A DNA stretch of 64,000 nt from Caenorhabditis elegans. Lineage: Eukaryota > Nematoda > Chromadorea > Rhabditida > Rhabditidae. Positions 1-12,996 of this stretch are shown here, in pieces. The notes beneath the pieces were generated by a model. That model saw nothing but the letters and a program-made list of their open reading frames with translations. It did not search any database and was not told the origin of the DNA. A program made the position numbers and the translations under genes. Each line of letters starts with the position of its first letter. The first letter of the stretch is position 1. Location of the stretch: the NCBI RefSeq assembly GCF_000002985.6, contig NC_003281.10, positions 10,540,001 through 10,604,000 on the forward strand. The letters are read 5' to 3'.

Positions 1-37
1 AAAGAGCCCGTTGCCCGTCTGATGCTCAAACACTCAC

Positions 38-176
38 ATCAACCCCACCACCACCCACCCCCCTTGAACCAGCTGTCGGAGTTGTTGGTGCAAAAATCGA
101 GTGCATTACGAAATTCGAGACGTTGCTGTTGCTCTTCAGAGGCTCCCCCAGGCTCCACCCATTTTCTTAAGGGCGC
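38..176 (-). CDS. Possible exon of a gene running off the left edge (uncertain)
   Basis: On the minus strand a GC-richer stretch has two overlapping open frames. One reads through a Glu/Gln/Arg-rich segment (SEEQQQRLEFRNALDF) and would splice near position 60. The other ends at a good GTGAGT donor next to position 38. The upstream acceptor is weak. The composition differs from the AT-rich DNA around it, which suggests coding sequence, but the frame cannot be fixed from one exon. I do not recognise the protein. The next exon would lie outside the window. Confidence 0.25.
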
Positions 177-179
177 TAA

Positions 180-2013
180 CTAACATATTTTTTTTGGGTA
201 AAACCTGGCACGCCAAACCACAAGTGGCCTATTTGCAACTGGCGGTGATTTTCAAGTTTAATGTGGGAAAATGACGAGCTGGGAAAAGAACACCCATTTT
301 GAAAAGAAACTTGAAGATACGAGGTTTTCGCGAATTTTAAATTTTTTAGAAATTTGAAAAATATTTGATCGAATTCATTAGTTTTCAAAACAAAATTAAA
401 TTTTTTTTCAGAAAATCCTAAAGTTCGAGAAACTTCTAGGAATGAGGGAGATTTTGGAACTTTCTGGAAAATTTTAGATTTTGTTAATACTAGATTAAAA
501 AAATTTCTACAGCCCTTCAAAGTAACCTTTCTCAAACAAATTTTACATGGTTTGAGTTTAAATTTAAATAATAACAGCAAAAAGTAACTTTTTGAAAAAG
601 CGGACAAAAATGTTAATGAGCCATTTTTTTGCTCTCTTTTAAGTAGACTTTTCCATCATGATGGTGACCTCTAATATAATTATGATGATGTGGAGATGGA
701 ACGAGGACATTTCATTCCCAACAGACATCACTTTAAGAAACAAAATAACAATGGCGCCGGGAGCTCCGCAGTGAGATTTAGGGCAAGAAAAATACAAAAC
801 AAGTATTTAGGTGATGTGCGTGGGTGTTAGTCACTTGAGGAGCCAAGATGTGGGTGGAGTCTGTTGTGAACAAAAAATATTCATTTTTAGGTTTTTTTTT
901 GATAAATTGTTTGCTAACTATTCTAATGAGTTTTACCGAAAACTATATCTATAAAAAGTACAAGAAAACAAAAAAAAATTAAATGGCCCACGAGATGTCG
1001 GCCGCTTAATTTTTTTAAAAGAAATTCAAAACTAGGGCCTGAAAATTTGGCAAAAATTATTAAAACACTGGTGGCCGAGTTTTCCCTTTCGCGGCTACGA
1101 AATGTTTGGAATTAGCTGCGAATGTATTTCAAAACTTTTGAACTAGAATGTTTGAAAATTTAAGTCTAACCCCCACAAAAATCAAGGTTTTATCCAAAAA
1201 TTTTCAAACAATTTTTTTCGAAACGGCCTTTATGTATTACAAATTACTTGAAACTGATTCAAATCTTTATAAACACAGTTTGAAAAGTTTTTCAAAAAAT
1301 TCATGCATAATATTATTTCAAATTCACAAGTAAAGGAAGATAATGTACAACTTCAAGAGAGTTTAAAAACAATTCAGAAAATTTTCAAGAAAATTCAGAA
1401 AAGTGCTCTTCTGATCTATTAAATAAGCATTCCGGAAAACAGGAAGGAAAGTATATCACGTTTATATATATATATATATATATATTAAATCTCTCTCCCC
1501 ACCAAAAAAGTAGTCAAGGGACCCCCCTATTCATCGAGCTCCTATTCAATTGAATCGTCGACGTCGACGACGTCATGTGTCGAAGATTAATGTCGGAGGA
1601 GTGTGAAAGAAAAGGAGTAAATGAATAGAATAAGGTGGTCCCTTCCCTCCCCGGGAGAGAAAAGGAAAACCAAAATAGTAGTAATAAATCCTAAGGAGGT
1701 ATATATATATGGGTGTTACCTGGTTACCAAATGACTCCTGATATAATGATAATGTAATGTCTAGTCTTGTTGTTAGCCTTGACGTTTGTTCGTGAAGCAT
1801 GAAACTTTGAATTTAGGTGATGACTCAAGATAATGGAATTAGTACAGAGAACGCATTTTAACTTTAACGAAAAACCAAAAGATTCCAATTTTTTGTTTTG
1901 TTTTATTTTTGAAATCAACGGCCTGTAAATTGATGACTTACTTGAAAGTCTAAAATTTTTTTAAAAAGTGAGACCATATAAGGGGCGACATCCTGCCTTC
2001 ACACATGCCTACC
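180..2013. other. Intergenic or intronic AT-rich DNA, no gene seen
   Basis: Short open frames here are A/T homopolymer artefacts. The stretch holds an (AT)n run near 1463-1485, a small palindromic patch built on GACGTC near 1556-1576, and scattered copies of the GGCCGAGTTTTC/GCGGCCA repeat motif that recurs all through the window. No splice-consistent exon chain was found. Confidence 0.6.
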
Positions 2014-2631
2014 CAGGATTGTGCGGCAAACGATTTTTTTTCGGCAAAACCGGCAAATTGGAGAATTGCCGATTTGGCGGTTAAACGGCAATTGGCGAAA
2101 ATTTTCGGCAAACTGTGGTTTTGCACATTTTTTTGGAAATTCCAGAATTTCAATGTTTAAAGGATTAAAGGACGATCCGTTCTTTAAGTGCTATGCACTG
2201 CGGATCTGGGATTCAGGTACACTGCCTGGTGGTGATCCCTCTGGGCTGTAATTTAAGCCACGTCCTAGCCGGGGACTGTGGCCGATAATCCAGTCGTGGA
2301 TTGCTCCACTTCCCAATAGAGGCTGGGTGAACCTAGGGGGTGAGGGCGGACTTGAACTCGTGACCTCCAGACTGCTAGCGGCCACCACTACCGACTGAGC
2401 TATCTGCCCCCCCCCCCCCCCCAAAATTGGCAAAAATGCATGCATCCTATGAATGTTCCCACATATATTTTGAAAAGTGAGGAAATATTATGAATCCATC
2501 TAGAAAAACAGGGGCAATTTGTTGAAAATCAAAATTTCCGGCGAATCGGCCAATCGGCAATTTGCCGAAAATCAAATTTGTCAAATTTGCCAAAAAAAAA
2601 GTTGCCAAACGGCAATTGCCGCCCACCCATG
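2014..2631. mobile_element. hAT-like non-autonomous foldback element with an internal SINE insertion
   Basis: The outer parts are built from CGGCAAATTGCCG-type units. The ends are imperfect inverted repeats: CAGGATTGTGCGGCAA on the left, and on the right the complement of CATGGGTGGGCGGCAA. Both sides are flanked by the same 8 bp, TGCCTACC (2006-2013 and 2632-2639), a target duplication of the length typical of hAT transposons. There is no transposase frame. The middle is occupied by a tRNA-derived SINE (2160-2412), so the element is older than the SINE. Related copies lie at 14741-15216 and 45401-45762. Confidence 0.75.
2160..2412 (-). mobile_element. tRNA-derived SINE
   Basis: On the minus strand the 5' part resembles a tRNA. 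It has a pol III A box (TAGCTCAGTCGG, complement at 2391-2402) and a B box (GAGTTCAAGTCC, complement at 2348-2359) about 30 nt apart. The acceptor and T-stem pairings are poor, so it is not a functional tRNA. About 180 nt of unrelated body follows to about 2160. A 16-C run (2407-2422) abuts the tRNA-like end. A tRNA head plus an unrelated body is the layout of a SINE; a lone tRNA pseudogene is less likely. Confidence 0.65.
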
Positions 2632-2639
2632 TGCCTACC

Positions 2640-4636
2640 TAAATATCTACGGGCTCCGACGAGGCGGCGAGGGCTCTTTTTGTCCTTCATACTTACTACT
2701 TACTACCTGACCCTAAATACAGTAGTGCGTATTTCCGCGGAAGGAAAAACTCGGCCACACAGGAAAATTCACACTGTGATGCTGAATTGCCGGTACCGTT
2801 GCGTGAGACACTTTTCAATGAGTGACCTTGAAAAAGTATTAGAAACCTCGGCCACGTCGGAAAGAATTTCAATGTTTCATGGCCGAGCAGCTAAAAAACT
2901 CGGTCACCAACTTACAGTATCTAAATTTGCAAAAACTGAGCTGCAAGTCTAGAATATTAAGATCCAGAAAATTTTCTGGGCTTCCTCGAATGTCTGCCTG
3001 TAACCTGGACACTTTTTATATGCAAATTTTTGAACAGATATTTCCGAATTTTCAGCATATTTAAATGATCAGAGTCACAAAACCAGGTGGAACAGAAGGT
3101 TGTTACGTATGAGAAATGTCAAGGTGTTCAGCTTCTTCAAAAAAATTAATTAATTTTTTCACACAATCTTCAAACAGAAACACAAAACAGCATTAAAATT
3201 TTGCCCTTTTCCAGGTGCGAAAAGGGAACCAGGAAGCTGCTTCATCTAGTTCCAGATATATATAGGCTCCACCCACAATTGGAGGCGGGGATACTTTGTT
3301 GAGCTTTTGATAGTGCTGTAATGACTACCTACATATATCTTCAGCCATACAATCTAGCAGTGTGACGTCACACGTGGCCTAGAAAACGCCGCGGCCACCA
3401 ATTTTCGGAGCGTGGCCGAGTTTTTGCTTTTCACAGCCATCGGGTACCAATCGTTCTGATTGTTCGAGTTCAAAAGCCCAACAAATTAGTACAAGAACGG
3501 AAACACGTGTCACTCAACTCATAAAGAATCAAAAAATGAAAACATGTTTAGCAAGAACAGGACGTAGTAGTGTGGAGGGCTCAGATTTCGGGGAGATGCA
3601 AAAATGTCGAATACCGTGGGAAAATGGAACGCTCTATACGAAATGGGTGGTAAATTTGTGAAAAGGTTGCACAAATTTGTTTCGAATTGGAAAAGAACGT
3701 GGGAATTTTTAAGATCAACATTTTGATTTTTAGACTGTGGAAAGGAAGGTCTAGAGCTACACGGCCACATAAAATAGACATGTGGCCTAGAATTTTTTTA
3801 GAAGGAATACGACGTCACACGTGGCCTAGAAATCTCTTACAAAAATAAAGTGATTTGTGACCGCTAAAAAGTTGATCCACCGATGTGTTAAGCGTGGCCG
3901 AATTTTTTTCTTTCGCGGCAACACGGGATATCGGAGCATCGTTGTGAATGAAAATTTAGGCTTAAAAGTGAGAACTGAAAATGATTTTTTTCCAATATTA
4001 ATTTCAGATCAACTCGTTCAGAATAACAAATAAGTGAAATTCCTGGAATTTTTATAATTAAATTCAGGGGAAAATCCTAAAATAGGGAAATCAGAAAACT
4101 TGTTTGTTTGGGAACATAGGACATTTTAGTCTAGAAATCAAACTGAGTTCACAATTACAGTACCCAATAGAAAACTTCGCTCTCAGTCCGTACAAAAAAG
4201 TGCACTAGAAAATCTAAAAATAAATAAAAATTATTAACAAACCCAAGTGAATAGATCAAAAAACGGGCTTGACAAGCCAGGCCGGATACATGAAAATAGA
4301 AGTCAATTGTATCTTTTAAAGAACTCGAGCGGTGGGGCTCCGCCTCTTTCCCGTCAAACTTTTGACCTGCGTACGTCGTCACACAAACATGCCAATTATG
4401 TATGTCTACGTAGTAGGGTACCTCCGGACCGAGAAAATATTAAATTATGAAAAGGGGAACACACACACCCAGGACTAAAGATTTCGGAGGACGAGGAAAA
4501 GCACGTGGCAATTACTACTAACCTTTTGTCAACTACGAAATAGTTTCATGGTCTAGAAATTTGAAAACTTTTGGGGATTCCGCAACTAGTAGTCAGCTGC
4601 GGGCGTTCGTGCCTAGAGCCCTTAAAACTCTTCCAT
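2640..4636. other. Repeat-rich DNA, no gene seen
   Basis: The stretch contains repeated short motifs (GACGTCACACGTGGCCTAGAAA and GCGTGGCCGAGTTTTT types at 3363-3430, 3784-3830 and 3890-3920), A/T runs and no exon chain. The open frame over 2578-2952 lies partly on the foldback element and lacks splice support. Confidence 0.55.
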
Positions 4637-4639
4637 CTG

Positions 4640-4795
4640 GTTTAGGCTTTGGTTTAGGCTTAGGCTCACGCTTAGGCTTAGGCTTACGCTTAGACCTACG
4701 CTTAGACTTAGGCTAGGGCTTAGGCTTGGGCTTATGCTTTTGTTAAAACTGAAACTCAGGTTTACGCTGCGGCTTCGGCTTAGGCTTAGGCAAAA
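4640..4795 (+). repeat. Interstitial degenerate telomeric (TTAGGC)n tract
   Basis: About 150 bp consists of variants of GGCTTA (TTAGGC in another phase), with changes such as GGCTCA, CGCTTA and GACTTA. TTAGGC is the nematode telomere repeat. The copies are degenerate, which indicates an old internal tract and not a chromosome end. Confidence 0.85.
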
Positions 4796-5334
4796 CCTCT
4801 TCCAGCATTAAGAGCGTGGCCTAGAAAAAATACAATTCTAAACCACATGCCTGGGAAGATGCACTGCACTTTTTCTTTCTGTTTTAGCCATCAAACGGAA
4901 GCTATATATAATTGCTCCGGTACCCTTTAATTTCATTGGGCGGAGAAAACACATTCAAAATTAGTGCGAACCTCGTAAAACGGGGTACTGTAAGTGATCC
5001 CCCCGCAAAAAAAACCAAACTACAATAGGGCACGTTTGCAACATGAAACTAACAAACAAATTCTTGGAGGGGTGTGAGAGTTTGGTGGTTGGGAGGGCTC
5101 CGATTTCAAGATCACACCGATCTTCGCACTGATAGGCCGACCATGAATGGAGGAGACTCCACTCTTTCTCCGTCACTTCCTGTGAATGAGCTCACGGAGG
5201 GGATGAGCTCATTGATGACATTTTGAAGGGAAAAGTTCATAGCTTCTTGTTTTTTTTTTTTGGATTTGTTTTTAAAAGTTAAGTGGAGATCAAAAAGGTG
5301 TGCCTATTTGGTGCCTAAATCATCAGACATAAGG

Positions 5335-5690
5335 TGATTATGTAGGCAAGCGACTAGGCATATAGTATATACTTATAAAAATAGGCATAAACAGAGGTAT
5401 GTGCGTAAAAAAGCACTCAGACATAAAATAAGCGTGTAGGGAGGTAGGCATAATGTAGATACAGGGGCAAGAAAGCATAATAGGCGAGGGATAGGGTTGG
5501 AAGGCGGGCAGGTAAATGTGAGGTGACAGCGTAAAAACACTGTCCGACATGAGAATTTAGGCAGGTAGGTATAAAGTAGGGTCATAGGCGGAGAGCCATA
5601 AAGTAGACAGGCACATAGAGGCAAACTATAAAATTAGGGAAATTCAAACAATTCGCACGTAGGCAGGTAGGCATAAAAACGTACCTACCC
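5335..5690. repeat. TAGGCAGGTAGGCATA-type dispersed repeat cluster
   Basis: Units of GTAGGCA/GGTAGGCATAAA recur about every 25-60 bp over some 350 bp. The same unit appears in short form at 42780-42845, 52600-52650 and 62075-62110. The open frames in this stretch are by-products of the repeat. Confidence 0.7.
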
Positions 5691-8600
5691 GTCAAATAAC
5701 TTTCAAAAGATGTATCTTCTCTATAATTTAGGCTTCCTGGGCGGGTCTCTGGACTTCTCGGAAAAAAGTTTTGCTTAACTATTTTGCAGACTTTCAAGTT
5801 TCCAGGAAGCCAAAAAAAGAGAGTATCATGAAAACAAAAAGTGTATGACGTGGACTGAGTAATTAGGAGGGTGCACGGGTGAAAAGTCGGGTGGTGCATA
5901 TAAATTACACCCCGAAAATTGTTAAGATGCTCAATGGAGCAGAGCATATAGGTGCTGATGTCTATCACTGATTTCTAATGGGGGCGTAATAACTGAGTAG
6001 GGGGGAGGGGGGGTCCTGCCCGTGGGGCATGACTTTTCAACGGATTTCGGAGGAGGGTGGAGGATAATCTGGTCAACTAAATTTGTGTATGGTGGTGGAC
6101 CTGCTCCACACACACTAAAATAGCATACACACACGGAAGTGTGCTGGTTAAAATTAGAACATAAAAATGCAGGAATTTCCTTTTTTTTTTGAGAAAAATA
6201 GAGAGGAATTTTGCTTCAGTGAGTCTGAAATTTGACATTATTTTTTTGCTAGGTGGTCAGGAAAACAGTGACGTAATAGGTGGCCTAGAACTTCATGGCG
6301 TGGCAGAGTCGTAGAAGGTTGTTGGAAATTTCTAGGCCACGTGTGGCGTCCTACTTCTTTAGACGGTGGCCTAGAAAATTCATTCGCGGCCACATAAGCT
6401 AGAGTTGGTGATAAGTATACCTTCCCCACTTATTCATAAAAAAAAATTTGTCTAGAACTTCTAGGGTTCTACGATCCAGCTTGAAAAAAACCGCACATGA
6501 CTTAGAATCCCGAAAATCCTGTCTAAAAAAAGTGACGTCATACTCGACCTAAAAACTGGTGACCTAGAAATCTCCGTAGAAGAGATGGTATAAGCTGTCC
6601 AATGAAAGGTTTTGGTGCAAAATATTTCCAAATTTTCCAACATAAATTTTCAAAAAAAAAAACTAGTGAAAACTCAAGTTGTCTCCTACTACCGAGAAAA
6701 GGAATCTAATCTGGATTAATTGACAGTTCCCCCAAAAACCTCTAAGCTGTCTTCACATTTTTCTCTGAATTCCGAACTTCCCCTCCGCTGTGACGTGGAT
6801 CGCTTTATTCTGATCTCTTTGCTCCAAAAGAAAAAATGAGCGAAAAAGCGGAAAAGGTCCAAAAAATAAGGTTCAAAATAAAAAAAGAGCGAAATAATAA
6901 AAACTACTAAATAATTGAGGAATGTAAAATTCTGCGAATAACAATAAACAAATCGAAGTGAAATTTGTGTGATGAATTTCAGAAAAATTATAGCCATGGT
7001 GGATACGAATTTTTGTACTGGAACGTGCCCCCCTGGTGTTGGAGTCTCAAAGTTCTACAGTTGTCTCCGTGGAGTACACGGAACTGCCCGGGTATTAATG
7101 GAAGAGGAATGACGTCACATTTGGCCTGGAAATATATTGCCGGCTGAAAAATGAAAAAGGAGCGATGCTATTGATGACCTAGACACCCCAACCGCTGCCA
7201 AAATGTTTGTACATCGCGGCCTTATGATTGAGAAAATACGGTGATGTCACACGTGGCCTAGAAAACTCCGAGGTGACCTAGAAACCTAATAGAACAAATT
7301 TCAAACTTTCTCAAAAAAACATTTTTTTGGTGGGAAATTAATTTTTTTCAGAAAACAACTTTGGCGGGAAATTCAAACTTTCTCAAAAAAACTGGCGGGA
7401 AATTCAAATTCTGTCATAAAAATTTTTTGGACGAACTGCTGGTGAAAAATAATTGGTCCCATAAGTGTGAAGAAAACTTAATTTCCATTCAAAATATTTT
7501 TCGGAAGAAAATTTGTTATTTTCTGTGAAAAGAGATGTTCCAAAAAAGAAAAACTTCCTTCTACTAAAAATAAACAAATGCCGCAAACTAGATAGCAAGA
7601 GCAGAGTATATTTTCAAATTTAAATAATTTGCTAGCGGGGGTCACTCCGCCCCTCTTTCTCTTTTATGGGACCTCGTGGGGGTGCCCACTGGTGACGTAG
7701 AATTACATTTCGACTACTGACGTGGATATTTTTTTTTTTGGTAAATTTATGGAGATGCAAAATGGGACACATATTTTGAAACACGAAAAAAAACAGATGA
7801 AAAGGTAATCAAGAAACAAAAATAACTAGGGTTTCTATTTTTGAAAAAAAAAAATTTTGTTTTTGTGGGTGTGATGGTTGTGGGTCAAATCTAAGATTAT
7901 TGGGATTAAAATTTAGGCTATGGAAATTTCTGGAAAAAACCATAGATCAGATTGTTCTGATACTGTTTAAGTGACCAGTAGTACATATTTTGATTATCGG
8001 GGAATTTTTTGAATTTTATTGTTTCCAAAAAAAACTTGAAAAATTAAGAGTTCTAGAAATTGTATAAGATTGTTCCAAAATTTTCTGTCAGTTTTGGCAA
8101 ATTGGCAAAGTTTCAAAAAAAAATTTTAAAAATTCTGTAATTTGAATAGAAAATTCGAAGAACAATTTATTTTCTAGCTGACTTCCAAACTTATGACTGG
8201 TGAAACTGAAAAATTACCACTTTTTGATTGTAATTTTGTTTCATATTCTGGGAACGTTTCAATTTGATATTTTAAATTTTTTCACCATAGGATAATACCT
8301 TTGATTCTAGATTTTTTTTCAAAACATAATTGTACATGTACTGATTATAACTAGTCAAATTAGTCTACTATATTTTCTTTACACTTTTTATTTTGGCAGC
8401 ATATATCCAGATTTGCTTGAGATTTATCTCTAAATTGTCAAGTGGAAACATTTTTGGTCGATGCACCATATCCGAAAAAAAAAATTAATTTGAACAAAAC
8501 ACCTTTGATTAAATTCCTAAAAGATTTTTGCATAACCCCAATCGCATTTTTCAGACACATTTATAGCAAAAAAGTAACCTTTTGTAAAGGAAAACACCTT

Positions 8601-9249
8601 TTTGGTGAAATTTCCAACTTTGAACTTAAAAAAAACATTTCAGTTTTATAATACCATTTTTAATAATTACTCATTAAAGGTTTGAAAATTCAAACAACGA
8701 AATTTTTTTGAAAATTTATAAGTAGCAGTTTCTCAAATGAAATTTCAACTCAATTGTCCTCCCACACGAGATTACTCAATTGTTTTTTGTAAAGGTTGTG
8801 TTTCTGGACAGATTTCTCATGAGATGAAACTCTACATTTTAGAAAAGTTTACATTTCTTCAAGGATTTTTTTCATTGACATACTTTAGGGTTGAAGTAAA
8901 GATTTTAAAAGATATAAGTTTGTTTTTGAATTTTCATGTTTTTTGTTTTTAGTAATGACATATTTGAATATATGTATATAAAGCCTACTTTTTATTTTGT
9001 TTTTCCTCTCCTCATGTTCAGTTGAATTTTTAATTTCTTTGCTCATTTTAAGAAGCCCCAGGGTAAGGTAAAAACTGAATTTATCTAACCAAACGTCAAA
9101 ATATTGCTTGATGGAGTTTGATCCTGTGACGTTTTTCTCCTGAATCAAATTTCTGAACAACTAAACAAAAAAAGGGTTACTTATTGGTAACAAAAACATA
9201 TGCGAACACACCAAAAACTGGATTTTTTTTAATGGATTTAGTAGGGAAT
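5691..9249. other. Gene-free repeat and AT-rich region
   Basis: No exon chain was found on either strand. The stretch has copies of the TGACGTCACACGTGGCCTAGAAA family (6270-6390, 7110-7290), two GGCGGGAAATTCAAA units at 7363-7407, long A/T runs, and one complement-strand copy of the CATGGTGCATCGA motif at 8456-8468. Confidence 0.5.
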
Positions 9250-9348
9250 GGAACAATTTTTAGACATGGTGCATCGACCGAGAATACCCCAACCTAACTG
9301 TTGCGTCATATTTCGACGTATGTCAAATATATATATATATATATATAT

Positions 9349-9379
<31 letters not shown>

Positions 9380-9960
9380 TTTTAATACGATTCCACACGA
9401 AAAAATGTGTCCCAAGAAAAAACACAAAATAAAACACATAAATCAAATACACATTATATTATATATTATAAGTAGATATATTATAAGTAGTAATATACTT
9501 ATAAGTAGATAATTATTACAAATCTATACACAAATTTATGATAAAAACTTTATCGGTTGGCTACTTTTTGACAACGTTAAAGGCAGCCCAAATAAAAACA
9601 ATTTCTAGGCATGGTGCATCGACTATACGTACTCTTGAGTACAAAACTACCGAGAAATTTATGATAATCAATTTATCAGTTGACAATTTTTCGATAAACC
9701 TCTAGACCAGATATGAGCTTCCAAAGTTGAGTTATGTGGTGTAACACAATTTCTAGGCATGGATAGGAAGGCATGGTGCATCGAATGCACGCACTCAATG
9801 TTTAATTTTAGAGCTTGGTCAAAACTATATAAAAATTACAAATTTCCGATAAACATTTTCCCAGTTGGCAATTTTTTGATAAAACTTACAACAACCAATA
9901 CATAACCTTCCAAAGTTAGTTACTACATAATTCAAAAAAGTTGACCTAGACACTATCTAG
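9250..9960 (+). repeat. Degenerate direct repeats with a simple ATTT tract
   Basis: Three diverged units share TTTCTAGGCATGGTGCATCGA near 9255, 9603 and 9755. Each is followed by a segment of the form AAATTTATGATAA..TTATC(A/G)GTTGGC at 9533, 9656 and 9838. A simple (AT)n(TTTA)n tract lies at about 9329-9380. No coding frame was seen. Confidence 0.55.
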
Positions 9961-11177
9961 ACTATAGTTGAGCTGTGTGAACTAAGGAAACACAACAACA
10001 AAAAAGTGTCCTGCTTGCTCCTCCGTATCCTTTGCATCATAAATTGGCGTGCTCATGTGGTGTCCTGCTCGTATACATAAATTAAGTGTGTTCGACCGCA
10101 CACTCTGCAAAAAAATTTTCGAAACGAGCCGTTCTATTTGTATAGGAATTCGGTCGTCAAGCTCTCACTTGAGCACCCGAAACTATGTACGTCAAATTGT
10201 TGAGCTGTGAACTTTTGCTGCGGCTGGACAGGGAGACCATCCAGATGGAAATAATTTGACGGTGGCACCGCGAGCCCTGAACACTCTGACTCATTTTTTG
10301 ATCACGAGCCAACTACTACTACTACTATTGCGAACCAAAAATGAATATAAAATTTTTATGACCACCCAGAGTCGACGGGTCTCCAGAAAACATGACGTCG
10401 AAACGGATTTTTTTTGGGTACGAATTTAGAAAGGACAAACAAACATTTTTTGAGTGTTGGGGAACGCCGAGGAACATCTCAAAACTACTTGGCACGTGAA
10501 ACTCAAGAACGGAGAAGTATCAATAGTAGGTAGATAATTTTGGACAGCTAAAATCATAAAATTTGAGGCTTAATCACTTTTAGTTCTGCAAAAAACCATT
10601 ACAACAAATATAAAAACTACTGAAAAATAAAAATCCAAAATTCTTGTACATTTCCTCAAAACTGGAAATTTAATCTACGAAAATACTAACTCATTAATCA
10701 TATAATAATCACAAAATATGACAAAATTTAAGTCAATTTTTTAACTTCCACAAATGATCCGATCATCCAGCTTTTGCAGTGCTCAAATATTTTTTCATTT
10801 GGACAATATTGTTCAAAGAACCTTGAGCCTCATATTATCGCAAATAACAATTTCCGGGCTAAAAAATGAGCCCAAAAAAATATGGGTTTAGATTCTGATA
10901 CTTACATTTCAGAGGGAATTTCAGTTTTTATGACGCCCTAAAAAGAAAATTGCTCTAATAGCAGTTTGCAAACTGCAGTGAGAAACTTTACAAAAGTTGT
11001 CACTGTACTCATTGCTCCTACCTAAGATGAGCTTTTTCTGGCAGAACAATGGCACGCTTTTCTAAATTTTAATACCGCCAAATAAATTTATTCAAAGAAC
11101 TAAACTTTCATAATTTATTATTTAAAAACAAACGAACAAGTAGAAAAAACACAAAAATCGAGTTAATCAATATTATC
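9961..11177. other. Intergenic spacer downstream of the membrane-protein gene
   Basis: No gene was recognised. Around 10180-10265 is a more complex patch with an inverted pair (CGTCAAATTGTT and AATAATTTGACG) about 50 nt apart. An AATAAA on the minus strand near 11110-11120 probably serves as the polyadenylation signal of the gene ending at 11178. Confidence 0.45.
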
Positions 11178-12955
11178 CTAATCCCGATGTCTATCCGCAT
11201 TGTAAACGTATTGTTCGGTAAGCGATGCAAACAGGAGAAACATGGAGAACACGAAAAATGTGATGAAAAACGTCTTACCAACACTATAGAAGTAGACATA
11301 TCGCTCTGAAAAATATTCCGATTTGAATATTATATTTTAAGAAAGCATGAAATTTGGCCACCGATTTTTGAAAAGTCGAAAAACATCGTGGTCGACCAGG
11401 AAAAAAATCGGTCACCGTTTTATGTTTCCAAACATGGTGCATCGTTTTTAACCTCAACTCACTTCCATTTTGAGTCTCTCCACGATGGTTAAGCCGGCAG
11501 AAAAACAGTCCCTGAACACCCAAATCAAAAAGAATCGCCATTGAAAGAATAGGAATGCAAGTGGACACAATATTTGGTGACAGAGATCTTTCGTACACGA
11601 AAATCTTGATAATTGTCATTACACCGCTCGACAACCCCGATTTCAGTTCACTCATCTTTCCAATGCATTTGTGACGTTCGTCTGAAAAGTCTTTTATTCA
11701 CAGTTTGTTATGATGTCGTCATTTGCGCAGAATTAGCATTTTGGAAGCACAATGAACTGCTACTTGCGGTCGCAATGTGCAACACGGTCTTTAATTGCAA
11801 TGTATCTATCGTTATCGCAAATCAACTGTGCATACCTTCAACATCCATCAGAGTCCGATGTGCACCCAACACCTCATACATCCACGAGAATGCAAAACTA
11901 TCATGACTGAACATGAATCGTGTGTTGAATCCTGTCGCATAGGACGTCATCTCCACTAGCAAAATCAACCAGACGATGAGAGAAGTGCAGATGAGCAAAC
12001 TGAAATATTTTATTGTTGAATTATTGCATATCGAACTGGAAATTGACACAACTAGGTTCGAAGGCTAAATCTCTATCATTTCAATAGATAAGGGACACTC
12101 AAAAAAATTCCCCATTGGAGGCTGGCTGAGGACAACTAGTTGCAAACAAATTTCTCATCGGAGCGCGCTAAAAAACTGCAAAAATACAAAAAAAAATGCT
12201 CACACATAAAGCCAAATTCTCATACGAATGGGGTTGTGGAACGCGGCCAACTTGTCACGTGGCAACAGACCAAGATATTCTTCTGAAAAATTAACAAATT
12301 CTGGATAAAACTAGTGGCCGCGGTAAGAGAAAACTCGGCCACGATTAAAATGTAGCTTACGTTCACTGCCCGGATCTCCATCGGAATTTGTCGTGTTATG
12401 AGATTTGGGAAGAGCTGCAATTAAAATGTTTTGGTTCAGCCATAGATTATCGGTCTCACCTGCCCCTTTTTCGTCAATATTTCCATCGATTGAGGTATCG
12501 AAAAGCCGATTTTTCTGAAAAAAATCAATATTTTCTAATTGAGAAAAAAATAAATTAAAAACTTACCACATCAATTTTGAGACGCTTCTCTTTTTCCTCC
12601 GTCTCCACACACCAATTATGGCGAAACAGTTCGGCGCTGTGGATGAGCCTCTCGTAGGACAGAAGACGGCGGAGATCTGAAAAAAAGAAATGTTATGGTG
12701 CATCGATGGGCCAAAACTGACAAATATAAAAAACCAAGCACATCACTGTGCCGGTGAGCAATCCCATTCGAATTGAGACTCTGCGGAAGAGAACCGTCGT
12801 AGCGTAGATATCAGCGCCCATCGAAAACAGGTGACACTGCAAAACAATGTTGACTACATGGCCTAGAAAAAGCTCGGCCACCGACTACTACAGTTACTTA
12901 CCGGCGCTTTGATATCTCCATTTGAAAGCATTTCAATGTAATTTAGTGATTTCAT
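11178..12955 (-). CDS. Multi-pass membrane protein, 325 aa, unrecognised
   Basis: Nine exons: 12902-12955, 12722-12836, 12567-12676, 12460-12514, 12361-12414, 12204-12282, 11836-11999, 11463-11681, 11178-11305. They join in phase to 325 residues starting MKSLNYIEML. Hydrophobic helices lie at about residues 42-57, 151-174, 248-271 and 292-312, with a charged loop at 58-150 (RRLLSYERLIHSAELFRHNW, LLPRDKLAAFHNPIRM) that probably faces one compartment. There is no clear N-terminal signal peptide. The second intron uses a rare GTCAGT donor and is only 45 nt. The start lies about 95 bp after the stop of the basic-protein gene, with a polyadenylation signal and an acceptor between them, so it is probably the second gene of an operon. 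I do not recognise the family. Confidence 0.8.
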
Positions 12956-12996
12956 CTTTGAAGTTTGAAGTGAAAACCAGAAAAAATAATCGAAAA

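Noticed and set aside
2335..2412. A tRNA gene on the minus strand
   Set aside because: The A and B boxes are present but the acceptor and T stems do not pair properly, and it continues into a SINE-like body.
2191..2445. 84-codon minus-strand frame
   Set aside because: It lies entirely on the SINE and has no splice sites or protein-like pattern.
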